In this document: positions 55,355 to 64,000 of the stretch, piece after piece
How the letters are laid out: each line of letters opens with the position of its first letter
Numbering within the stretch: the first letter of the stretch is position 1
Assembly (NCBI GenBank): GCA_029202845.1
Contig: CP119315.1
Span: forward strand, 1,619,501-1,683,500
DNA from: Candidatus Sphingomonas colombiensis
GTDB taxonomy: Bacteria > Pseudomonadota > Alphaproteobacteria > Sphingomonadales > Sphingomonadaceae
Direction of reading: 5' to 3'
DNA: 64,000 nucleotides
Position numbers and translations under genes: made by a program
The notes under the pieces: generated by a model
Databases searched by the model: none
Seen by the model: the letters and a program-made list of their open reading frames with translations, nothing else
Told to the model about the DNA's origin: nothing

Positions 55355-56707
55355 ATGGCAAGAAAATATTTCGGCACCGATGGAATTCGCGGCCTCACCA
55401 ATATGTCGCCGATGACGGCGGCGATGGCGATGAAGGTCGGCATGGCGGCCGGCACCTATTTCCAGCGCGGCGATCATCGCCATCGCGTGCTGATCGGCAA
55501 GGATACGCGTTTATCCGGCTATATGCTTGAATCCGCGCTGGTCGCCGGGTTCACCAGCGTCGGCATGGATGTGGTGATGACCGGGCCGATGCCCACCCCG
55601 GCGGTGGCCATGCTCACCCAGTCGATGCGCGCCGATCTGGGGGTGATGATCTCCGCCAGCCACAATCCTTTCGCGGACAATGGCATCAAATTGTTCGGCC
55701 CGGATGGTTACAAGCTGTCCGACGAAGCCGAAATGGAGATCGAGGCGCTGATCGACGGCGTGGATAGCGGCGCGGTCTCGCTCGCGCCGGCCGCGCAGAT
55801 CGGCCGCGCGCGGCGGATCGACGACGCGCAGGGGCGCTATATCCACTTCGCCAAATCCACCTTCCCCGACGATCTCCGGCTCGACGGGATGAAGGTGGTC
55901 ATCGATTGTGCCAATGGCGCCGCCTATCAGGTCGCCCCCGCTGCATTGTGGGAGTTAGGCGCGGAGGTCGTCGCGATCGGGGTCGCCCCCAACGGCCGCA
56001 ACATCAATGATGGCGTCGGCTCGACAGCGCCGCAGACACTGTCCGAAACCGTCGTGGCGAGCGGCGCGGCGATCGGCATCGCGCTCGATGGCGATGCCGA
56101 CCGGCTGATCGTGGTCGACGAGACGGGCGCCGTGGTCGATGGCGATCAACTGATGGCGATCATCGCCACCGCCTACGCGCGGCGCGGGCAACTCGCGGGG
56201 GGCGGGCTGGTCGCGACGATCATGTCGAACCTCGGGCTGGAACGCCATCTCGCCGCGCAGGGGCTGGGGTTGGTGCGCACCGGGGTCGGCGATCGTTACG
56301 TGCTCGAGGCGATGCGCGCGCGCGGCTATAATGTCGGCGGCGAGCAATCCGGGCACATCATCCTGTCTGACTACGGCACGACAGGCGACGGGCTGGTGGC
56401 CGCGTTGCAGATCCTCGCCGAGGTGCGCCGCGCCGGTGCGCCGGCGAGCGAGGTGCTCCATCGCTTCGATCCGCTGCCGCAATTGCTCAAGAACGTGCGC
56501 TTCGAACGTGGGGCAAAGCCGCTGGACGCAGCCTCGGTGAAACAGGCGATCGCGGCGGCGGAGGCGGAGCTTGATGGTCGCGGACGTCTCGTGATCCGCG
56601 CGTCGGGCACCGAGCCGGTGATCCGCGTGATGGCCGAAGGCGACGATCGCGCGCACGTCGAGGCGGTGGTGGATCGCGTGTGCGCGGCGGTGAAGGCGGC
56701 GGTTTGA
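55355..56707 (+). CDS. glmM: Phosphoglucosamine mutase GlmM
   Basis: A 450-residue enzyme converting glucosamine-6-phosphate to glucosamine-1-phosphate for peptidoglycan and LPS synthesis. N-terminus [14 protein letters not shown]; phospho-acceptor Ser102 in [15 protein letters not shown]; metal loop [14 protein letters not shown]; sugar-binding [10 protein letters not shown]; and C-terminal phosphate-binding [15 protein letters not shown]. All core motifs are intact. It diverges from the symporter gene and precedes a YjdF-like gene by 26 bases. Confidence 0.97.
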   Translation: MARKYFGTDGIRGLTNMSPMTAAMAMKVGMAAGTYFQRGDHRHRVLIGKDTRLSGYMLESALVAGFTSVGMDVVMTGPMPTPAVAMLTQSMRADLGVMISASHNPFADNGIKLFGPDGYKLSDEAEMEIEALIDGVDSGAVSLAPAAQIGRARRIDDAQGRYIHFAKSTFPDDLRLDGMKVVIDCANGAAYQVAPAALWELGAEVVAIGVAPNGRNINDGVGSTAPQTLSETVVASGAAIGIALDGDADRLIVVDETGAVVDGDQLMAIIATAYARRGQLAGGGLVATIMSNLGLERHLAAQGLGLVRTGVGDRYVLEAMRARGYNVGGEQSGHIILSDYGTTGDGLVAALQILAEVRRAGAPASEVLHRFDPLPQLLKNVRFERGAKPLDAASVKQAIAAAEAELDGRGRLVIRASGTEPVIRVMAEGDDRAHVEAVVDRVCAAVKAAV

Positions 56708-56733
56708 CTGCGCGCCGAGGGGCTCGTTTCCGC

Positions 56734-57363
56734 ATGATCGGGCATGTGCCCGCCGCGCAGCGCTGGATGATCCTGATCCTCGCGATCGCGGTCGGGCTGG
56801 CGAATGTCGCCCAGCCGTTCCCGGAGATTGCGCCGCTGCAGCATGTACCGACAGTAGCGCTCATCTTGTTCTCGCCGTTTCTGCTGACGCGTTTCCCGCT
56901 GTCGAACGGATCGGTGCTGTTGCTGACGGCGTTTTTCCTGCTGCACACGCTGGCCGGGCGCTACACCTACTCAAACGTGCCCTATGACGATTGGGCGAGG
57001 TCGCTGGTCGGCCACGACATATCCAGCTTCTTCGGGGGGACGCGCAACGATTTCGACCGGCTGGTCCATTTGAGCTTCGGGATGCTCTGGATGAAGCCGT
57101 TTGCCGAGGCGATGTGCCGCTACGCCGGCCTCGGCAAGAAAGCCGCGATCTGGATGGCATTCCTGTTCGTCGGGGCGGTCAGCGCCGCATATGAGGTGTT
57201 CGAATGGCTGCTGACCATCGTTGTCGCCCCCGATCTGGCCAATGACTATAACGGCCAGCAAGGCGATCCGTGGGATGCCCAGAAGGATATGGCGATCGCG
57301 ATGCTTGGCGCGGCGATTTCCGCCGGCTGGCTGTGGCGCACGTCGGCTCGATCGAGCCGGTAA
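56734..57363 (+). CDS. DUF2238 (YjdF-like) inner-membrane protein
   Basis: A 209-residue membrane protein with about six hydrophobic segments. It carries the DUF2238 pattern: YTYSNVPYDDWARSL near residue 85, NDFDRLVHLSFGMLW, YEVFEWLLTIV and the C-terminal GDPWDAQKDMAIAMLGA. E. coli YjdF belongs to this family and has no established function. I chose the ATG at 56734; an upstream in-frame extension would overlap glmM. Probably co-transcribed with glmM. Confidence 0.88.
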   Translation: MIGHVPAAQRWMILILAIAVGLANVAQPFPEIAPLQHVPTVALILFSPFLLTRFPLSNGSVLLLTAFFLLHTLAGRYTYSNVPYDDWARSLVGHDISSFFGGTRNDFDRLVHLSFGMLWMKPFAEAMCRYAGLGKKAAIWMAFLFVGAVSAAYEVFEWLLTIVVAPDLANDYNGQQGDPWDAQKDMAIAMLGAAISAGWLWRTSARSSR

Positions 57364-57418
57364 AGGGTGAGAGCCCGCCCGCTCGACCACGCATCAGCTT
57401 TTGTACGAGCCTGCCACA

Positions 57419-58702
57419 TTACCTAATCGTGGCGCCTCCCTTCATAACGTGCGCCACTTTCTCCAGCGCGCGCACGTCGGCGAGCGGATCGCCCGCCACC
57501 GCCACCATGTCCGCATAATGACCCGGCGATAGCGCCCCCACGTCCGCGCTCTTGCCGAGCAGCGCCGCCGACACGATCGTCGCGGACTGGATCGCCTGCA
57601 TCGGCGTCATGCCATAGCGCACCATATAGGCGAATTGCCGCGCATTCAGGCCATGGGGATAGACGCCCGCATCGGTGCCGAACGACAATTTCACCCCGAG
57701 CTTCACCGCCTTGGCGAAGCCCTGACGCTGGGCTTCGGTCGTCTCGCGATTCTTGCGCAGATATTCCGCCGGCCACCCGTTCTTCGTGCCCTCCGCGTCG
57801 ATCCAGTCGCCGTCGAAGATATCCATATCGAGCCATACGCCGGCATCGCGCGCCAGCTTCAGGCCTTCGTCATCGATCAGGCTGGCGTGTTCTATCGAGC
57901 GCGCGCCGGCGCGGATCGCGGCTTTCACGCCCTCCGCGCCATGGGCGTGCGCGATGCAATAGCTGCCGCGCCGTTTCGCCGCGTCGCAGGCGGCCTTCAT
58001 TTCTTCCGGCGTCAGTTCGAGCGCGCCCGGGGTCGAGCCGACCGCAAGCACCGCGCCGGTCGCGATCATCTTGATAAAATCGGCACCGCGCCCGAGCAGC
58101 AGATCGGTCGCGTTGCGCGCATCATCGGCGGAGCGGACATAGCCGAGCCGCATGTCCGCCGGCACGTCCACGTCGGGCGATGCGCCCGTCACCGCGCCGC
58201 CGCCATTGGGGATGGTGATATAGGCGCCGGCCACGACCATGCGCGGGCCGATCACGTCCCCCGCGTCGATCGCATCGCGCAGCGCGACGTCGGACAGGCC
58301 GCGAAAGGTGCCGACATCGCGGATCGTGGTGAACCCGGCCTCCAGCGTTTCGCGCGCGCGGCGCGCGCCTTTCAGGATCGTCGCGGCGGCGGAATGGTGC
58401 AGCGCCTCCGCCGGGTCGCTGCTGTCGGCATAGCCGTCGGCAACATGGGTGTGGCAATCGATCAGCCCCGGGAGAACGGTCAGCGTCGACCAGTCGATTA
58501 CCGTCGCCCCGGCCGGCGGCGGCGACCAGCGCCCGACCGCCACGACGCGTCCGTCCGTAATATCGATCCGCTGATCCTCCAGCACCTTGCCGTGCTCGGT
58601 GTCGATCAGCCTCCCGGCGTGGACATAGCTCGTCTCGGCCTGCGCCGCGCAGGCCAGCGCCCCGGCCGCGACCGTCGCCAGCCCGATTGTGACCCACCGC
58701 AT
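57419..58702 (-). CDS. Secreted metal-dependent amidohydrolase
   Basis: A 427-residue amidohydrolase-superfamily enzyme with an N-terminal signal peptide (about 1-22, ending CAAQA). Metal-binding motifs: DCHTHVADG (HxH, about residue 83), the conserved Lys in GADFIKMIATGAV, HAHGAEG, the His in SIEHASLIDDEG, and the Asp in SFGTDAGVYP. It resembles imidazolonepropionase-like and prolidase-like periplasmic amidohydrolases of sphingomonads. I chose the ATG at 58702 because GGGGAG is six bases before it. The substrate cannot be read from sequence. Confidence 0.92.
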   Translation of the reverse strand: MRWVTIGLATVAAGALACAAQAETSYVHAGRLIDTEHGKVLEDQRIDITDGRVVAVGRWSPPPAGATVIDWSTLTVLPGLIDCHTHVADGYADSSDPAEALHHSAAATILKGARRARETLEAGFTTIRDVGTFRGLSDVALRDAIDAGDVIGPRMVVAGAYITIPNGGGAVTGASPDVDVPADMRLGYVRSADDARNATDLLLGRGADFIKMIATGAVLAVGSTPGALELTPEEMKAACDAAKRRGSYCIAHAHGAEGVKAAIRAGARSIEHASLIDDEGLKLARDAGVWLDMDIFDGDWIDAEGTKNGWPAEYLRKNRETTEAQRQGFAKAVKLGVKLSFGTDAGVYPHGLNARQFAYMVRYGMTPMQAIQSATIVSAALLGKSADVGALSPGHYADMVAVAGDPLADVRALEKVAHVMKGGATIR

Positions 58703-58774
58703 CCCCATCTCCCCTTTTTCCTGACCGGCGTGGCGCCGCTTCCACCCACGTCTATCCGGCACTATGACGCCTTC

Positions 58775-58999
58775 ATGCTAGAGATGCGCCCCGATTGCGA
58801 ACGCTGCGGCGTCGATTTGCCGGCGGATGAGGGCGGCGCCTTCATCTGCTCGTTCGAATGCACCTTCTGCGCGGACTGCGCGGACCGGCTCGACGAACAT
58901 TGCCCGAATTGCGGCGGCGAGCTGCTCGATCGCCCGGCGCGGGTTGATGAGGCGCTGAAGAAGTACCCGGCCTCGACCAAGCGCTATTTCAAGGGTTGA
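58775..58999 (+). CDS. DUF1272 zinc-ribbon-like protein
   Basis: A 74-residue cysteine-rich protein. Cysteines occur as C-E-R-C, C-S-F-E-C-T-F-C-A-D-C and C-P-N-C-G-G, the DUF1272 pattern, suggesting two zinc sites. The N-terminus is MLEMRPDCERCG. It lies between the divergent amidohydrolase gene and the thiD fusion, which begins seven bases after it in the same direction, so co-expression with thiD is possible. Function unknown. Confidence 0.85.
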   Translation: MLEMRPDCERCGVDLPADEGGAFICSFECTFCADCADRLDEHCPNCGGELLDRPARVDEALKKYPASTKRYFKG

Positions 59000-59006
59000 A
59001 CGGACG

Positions 59007-60188
59007 ATGACGCCGCGCGTTCTGATCGTCGCCGGTTCCGATTCGGGCGGCGGTGCCGGCATTCAGGCGGATATCCGCGCCGTGACGATGCTCGGTGGCC
59101 ATCCGATGACCGCGCTCACCGCGCTCACCGCGCAAAATACGCTTGGGGTGGCGGCGGTCCATGCGGTGCCACCGGCGTTCGTTGTGCAACAGATGGCGTG
59201 CGTTGCCGGGGATATCGGCGTGGACGCCGTGAAGATCGGAATGATCGGCGGCAGCGAGACGGTAAACGCGGTCGCCGATGAATTGGCGTCGGGGCGCTAT
59301 GGCGTGCCGATTGTGTTCGATCCCGTGATGGTGGCGACGAGTGGCTCGGTGCTCGCCGACGAGCGGACGATCGCGGGGATGGCGCGGCTTTCGCGGCTCG
59401 CAACGGTGATTACGCCCAACCTGCCGGAACTGGCGGCGCTGACCGGAGGCGATGTCTCGTCACCCGATAAAGCGGCGGCGGCGGCGCTCGATTATGCGCG
59501 GGAGACCGGCGCGTCCGTGCTGGTGAAAGGCGGCCATGCCGAGGGTGACACGATCGTCGATCGGCTGGTCGGTCGCGACGGCGAGATCGCGTGCTGGTCC
59601 GCGCCGCGCATCGATACCCGGCATAGCCATGGCACCGGATGCACGCTCGCCAGCGCGATCGCGGAGGGGCTGGGGCGGCGCATGACGCTCCCCGCCGCGA
59701 TCGCGCGCGCGCGGCTGTTCGTCCGTATCGCGCTGCTGGAAGCGCCGGGGTTTGGCGCGGGGCACGGGCCGATGGGGCACCAGCGGGTGCGGCTCGATAC
59801 CGATCTTGGGGGCGCAACGCTTAACCAGATCACGCTGCCGGCCACCGATCATGCCGCTAGCTTCGCCTTCTATCGGGCGCTCGGGCTGACGCCGATCGTC
59901 GATAGCGATGGCCGTTATGCCAGGTTCGAGAGTGCGGGGGGGACGACCTTGTCAATCGAAGCGGCGGACGAGATTGATCGCCGCCCTATCGTTTTCCTTG
60001 AGATCGCGGATCTTGATGCGGCCATTGCGGCAGCCCGTGTGCACGGCATCGCGGTGGACGAGCCGATCGACCAGTCATGGGGCTGGCGCGAGGCGAGGCT
60101 TTCCGATCCCGCCGGCAATGCGCTGTGCCTCTATGCCGCCGGCGAGAACCGCCGTTTTCCGCCGTGGCGCCTGACATGCCCGGATTGA
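59007..60188 (+). CDS. thiD: Hydroxymethylpyrimidine kinase ThiD fused to a VOC/glyoxalase domain
   Basis: A 393-residue two-domain protein. Residues 1 to about 262 are a complete HMP/HMP-P kinase of thiamine synthesis: VLIVAGSDSGGGAGIQADI at the start, GMIGGSETV, DPVMVATSGSVL and the catalytic GTGCTLASAIAEGL at about 209-222. Residues about 272-388 form a VOC-fold domain, LNQITLPATDHAASFAFYRALGL. The VOC metal His position carries Gln here, so metal binding may be altered. No stop, frame change or composition break separates the parts. Confidence 0.92.
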   Translation: MTPRVLIVAGSDSGGGAGIQADIRAVTMLGGHPMTALTALTAQNTLGVAAVHAVPPAFVVQQMACVAGDIGVDAVKIGMIGGSETVNAVADELASGRYGVPIVFDPVMVATSGSVLADERTIAGMARLSRLATVITPNLPELAALTGGDVSSPDKAAAAALDYARETGASVLVKGGHAEGDTIVDRLVGRDGEIACWSAPRIDTRHSHGTGCTLASAIAEGLGRRMTLPAAIARARLFVRIALLEAPGFGAGHGPMGHQRVRLDTDLGGATLNQITLPATDHAASFAFYRALGLTPIVDSDGRYARFESAGGTTLSIEAADEIDRRPIVFLEIADLDAAIAAARVHGIAVDEPIDQSWGWREARLSDPAGNALCLYAAGENRRFPPWRLTCPD

Positions 60189-60784
60189 AGCATGAGCGCC
60201 TGTGCCTGCCCCCGGTCGCGGGGGTGGACGAGGCGGGGCGCGGGCCGCTCGCCGGGCCGGTGGTCGCGGCGGCCGTCATCCTCCCGGCGAAGGGTGTGCC
60301 GCGCGGGATCGATGATTCGAAGAAACTTTCCGCCACCGCTCGCGCGGCGCTGTTCGCGCGGATCAGCGATTGCGCGATCGTCGGCGTGGGCGTGGTCGAA
60401 GCGGCGGAGATCGATACGCTCAACATCTTGTGGGCGACGATGAAGGCGATGACGCTCGCGGTGGACGAAGTGGCCGCGCAGCTCGGCCATGCGCCCGGCC
60501 ACGTGCTGGTCGACGGCAATCGCCTGCCGCGCTGGGATTATGCCGCCACCGCATTGGTCGGCGGGGATGCGCTGTCGCTGTCGATCGGTGCGGCCTCGAT
60601 CATCGCCAAGCACACCCGTGACGCGATCATGATCCGGCATCACGAAACCTGGCCGCACTATGGTTGGGCCTCGAACAAGGGCTATGGCAGTGCGGCGCAT
60701 CTGAGCGCTTTGCGCGAACACGGCCCGACGCCACTCCACCGGCGCAGCTTCGCCCCCGTCGCGCAGGCGGCGCTGGCGTTTTAG
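60176..60784 (+). CDS. rnhB: Ribonuclease HII
   Basis: A 202-residue endonuclease that removes ribonucleotides from DNA and RNA primers. The catalytic carboxylates sit in VAGVDEAGRGPLAGPVV (DEAGRG, about residues 16-21) and VLVDGNRLP; the later SIIAKHTRDAIM and NKGYGSAAHLSALREHGPTPLHRRSFAP are family hallmarks. The ATG at 60176 overlaps the thiD fusion by 13 bases. Full length for the short alphaproteobacterial form. Confidence 0.96.
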   Translation: MPGLKHERLCLPPVAGVDEAGRGPLAGPVVAAAVILPAKGVPRGIDDSKKLSATARAALFARISDCAIVGVGVVEAAEIDTLNILWATMKAMTLAVDEVAAQLGHAPGHVLVDGNRLPRWDYAATALVGGDALSLSIGAASIIAKHTRDAIMIRHHETWPHYGWASNKGYGSAAHLSALREHGPTPLHRRSFAPVAQAALAF

Positions 60785-60817
60785 TTTTGCGCGGCCCCTC
60801 GCCGCGCCGGAAAACGT

Positions 60818-62243
<1,426 letters not shown>

Positions 62244-62290
62244 GGCCAATATCGGGCGTCATGTCGGCGACCAGTTCGGGGTGACGTGAA

Positions 62291-63346
62291 TTGAGCAGCC
62301 TCCAGATTCGCCCGATCCATTTCGTCGGCACGCCAGTGGGCCTGCCGGAGGGCAGCGTCGCGCGGCTCGCCGGGGGCATGATGTGGTTCGGCGCGTATGA
62401 GGTGCGCGACGGCGCGGCGCGCTATGTCGTGCCGGTCACCGATATCGCGGCGTTTGGCGAACGCGCAACATTGCTCCACGAACGCATCACCACGCCTCGT
62501 CCCGCGCTGGCGCTCGGCGAGCGGGTGTTGCGGTTCGATCAGCCGCTCGTCGCCGGCATCCTCAACGTTACGACTGACAGCTTCTCCGATGGCGGCGCGC
62601 ATGTCGACGATGTGGCGGGCGCGACGGCGGCCGGCGTCGATATGCTCGCGGCCGGCGCGGCGCTGATCGATCTTGGTGGTGAATCGACCCGCCCCGGCGC
62701 GCCGCTGGTGTGGGAGGGCGACGAGGCGAAGCGCGTCACCCCCGTGGCGGAGCGGCTCGCGGCGGCCGGCGCGCTGGTTTCGGTCGACACGCGCAAGGCG
62801 GTCGTGATGGAGGCGGCGCTCGCCGCCGGCGCGCGGATCGTCAACGACGTGTCGGCCCTGTTGTGGGACGAACGCTCCGCCGCCGTGGTGGCGCGCGCGG
62901 GTTGCCCGGTGATCCTGATGCATTCGCCAGATCCCAAGACGGGGCCGCACGGCGGCAGCGGTTACGGCGATGTGGTGGGCGAGGTGTTCGATTGGCTGGA
63001 GGCGCGGGTCGATGCGGCGGTCGATGCCGGCGTCGATCGCGCGCGGATCATGGTCGATCCCGGGATCGGCTTCGGCAAATCGCTCGCGGACAATCTGGCG
63101 CTGATCAACAATCTTGCGCTGTTCCACGGGCTCGGCTGCCCGATCATGTTGGGGGTGAGCCGCAAGCGGATGATCGGCGCGCTGTCGAACGAAGCGCCGG
63201 TGGGCGAGCGCCTCGGCGGCTCGATCGCGCTGGCGGTGAAGGGGGCGGACGCCGGGGTGCAGATTCTGCGCGTTCACGATGTCGCCGAAACGGTGCAGGC
63301 GTTGCGCGTCTGGCGCGGCTTGCGTGATCGGGCGCTCGTCGGTTGA
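62291..63346 (+). CDS. folP: Dihydropteroate synthase
   Basis: A 351-residue enzyme joining p-aminobenzoate to dihydropterin pyrophosphate in folate synthesis. The DHPS core starts near residue 85: VAGILNVTTDSFSDGGAH, IDLGGESTRPGAP, VSVDTRKAVVMEAAL and MVDPGIGFGKSLADNLALI. The first 80 residues are an N-terminal extension of the kind seen in some alphaproteobacterial FolP. The start is TTG at 62291, with GGGGTGA upstream; a later ATG in MMWFGAYEV would shorten that extension. It is followed by a HAD hydrolase gene 7 bases on. Confidence 0.95.
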   Translation: MSSLQIRPIHFVGTPVGLPEGSVARLAGGMMWFGAYEVRDGAARYVVPVTDIAAFGERATLLHERITTPRPALALGERVLRFDQPLVAGILNVTTDSFSDGGAHVDDVAGATAAGVDMLAAGAALIDLGGESTRPGAPLVWEGDEAKRVTPVAERLAAAGALVSVDTRKAVVMEAALAAGARIVNDVSALLWDERSAAVVARAGCPVILMHSPDPKTGPHGGSGYGDVVGEVFDWLEARVDAAVDAGVDRARIMVDPGIGFGKSLADNLALINNLALFHGLGCPIMLGVSRKRMIGALSNEAPVGERLGGSIALAVKGADAGVQILRVHDVAETVQALRVWRGLRDRALVG

Positions 63347-63353
63347 TGGCGCC

Positions 63354-64000
63354 ATGCCGGTCGATCTGATCTGCCTCGATGCCGATGACACCCTGTGGCA
63401 CAACATGCGCTTCTTCGCCGCCGCCGAGGAGGCGCTGGTGGCGATGCTCGCCCCTTTTGCCGAAGCCGGAATCGCGCGTGAGACGATGGCCGCGGTCGAG
63501 CTGCGCAACCTCGCGCTCTATGGCTATGGCGCCAAGAGCTTTACGTTATCGATGATCGAGGCGGCGCTCGAGTTGGGCGGCGACGTGCTCCCGTTATCCG
63601 CGGTGCGTGAGATTCTCGCCGCCGGGCGCACGTTGCTCGGCCACCCGGTTGAACTGTTTGACGGGATCGAGGAGACGCTGGCCGAACTCGCCGATCGCGG
63701 CCGGCTGGTGCTGGTGACCAAGGGGGATCTGCTGCACCAGGAGATGAAGCTTGCCGCCTCCGGGCTGGGCAGCCGCTTCTCAGCGATCGAGATCGTCAGC
63801 GACAAGACGTCGGAGACCTTCCGTCGCCTGTTCGAGCGACATGGCGCGCGGCCGGAACGGTGCGTGATGGCGGGCGATTCGATGCGTTCGGATGTGCTGC
63901 CCGCGCTCGCTGCCGGCGCATGGGCGGCATTCATCCCACAACCCGGCGGATGGGTGCATGAGGCGGCCGCGCCACCCGAAGACCGCGCGCGCTTCGCATC
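63354..64000 (+). CDS. HAD-superfamily hydrolase, partial (runs off right edge)
   Basis: At least 215 residues are visible. Motif I is LDADDTLW at about residues 7-14 (nucleophile Asp and acid/base Asp); motif II LVTKGD at about 120; motif III with the conserved Lys around 140-150 (SDKTSETFRRLF); motif IV GDSMRSDVLPALAAGAW. The ATG at 63354 begins seven bases after folP. It looks like a phosphoglycolate-phosphatase-type HAD enzyme. The C-terminus lies beyond base 64000. Confidence 0.9.
   Translation, partial: MPVDLICLDADDTLWHNMRFFAAAEEALVAMLAPFAEAGIARETMAAVELRNLALYGYGAKSFTLSMIEAALELGGDVLPLSAVREILAAGRTLLGHPVELFDGIEETLAELADRGRLVLVTKGDLLHQEMKLAASGLGSRFSAIEIVSDKTSETFRRLFERHGARPERCVMAGDSMRSDVLPALAAGAWAAFIPQPGGWVHEAAAPPEDRARFA

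Overview
The window reads as chromosomal DNA of a GC-rich, flagellated alphaproteobacterium, most likely Sphingomonas or a close relative in Sphingomonadaceae. Supporting signs are the CcrM-type GANTC methyltransferase, a protein with the PEPxxWA-CTERM tail typical of sphingomonads, sigma-54-type flagellar promoters with FlbD-like enhancer palindromes, a short FlgJ without a muramidase domain, and linked gyrB and recF. I see no tRNA, rRNA, CRISPR array, insertion sequence or prophage. Composition and gene packing look uniform, so this appears to be core chromosome rather than an island.

Bases 1-13.6 kb hold flagellar genes. A minus-strand group (MotA-like, MotB-like, flgA, flgM, flgN, and an SLT transglycosylase cut by the left edge) diverges from a tightly packed plus-strand operon flgBCDEFGHIJKL, which is followed by motA and motB. 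The 217-bp divergent region at 2769-2985 has a sigma-54 -24/-12 match on each strand with two CGGCAA/TTGCCG palindromes between them. A third sigma-54 match precedes the transglycosylase and a sigma-28-like promoter precedes flgM. These fit the usual alphaproteobacterial flagellar hierarchy.

Bases 13.6-29 kb hold a small lipoprotein, a 3-hydroxybutyryl-CoA dehydrogenase, rdgB-rph, a glycine-rich lipoprotein, a small membrane protein, a two-component system, L-serine dehydratase, and an acetate/glyoxylate module (isocitrate lyase, a 51-aa protein, and a divergent RamB/ScfR-type regulator with a 14-bp palindrome). Then comes a tripartite efflux pump with a divergent MarR regulator.

Bases 29-47 kb hold a 35-aa membrane peptide candidate, a TonB-dependent receptor, a second two-component system, a ferredoxin-reductase-like flavoprotein, glutathione-dependent formaldehyde oxidation (dehydrogenase plus S-formylglutathione hydrolase), a SleB-type hydrolase, an APC permease, a DUF1275 protein, a Rieske oxygenase with a PYROXD2-like oxidoreductase and a divergent TetR regulator, and copper resistance genes copA-copB.

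Bases 47-64 kb hold gyrB, whose reading frame is broken in this sequence by five clustered single-base indels; a PEP-CTERM protein; an MFS transporter; recF; coq4; a DAACS symporter; glmM; a YjdF-like membrane protein; an amidohydrolase; a DUF1272 protein; a ThiD-VOC fusion; rnhB; ccrM with ten GANTC sites in its upstream region; folP; and a HAD hydrolase cut by the right edge. Convergent gene pairs are often separated by long perfect or near-perfect hairpins.

I found no clearly new multi-gene system. The observations best worth following are the divergent sigma-54 control region, the GANTC cluster before ccrM, the cysteine/histidine motif shared by CopA and CopB, the ThiD-VOC fusion, the small gene beside aceA, and the damaged gyrB sequence.
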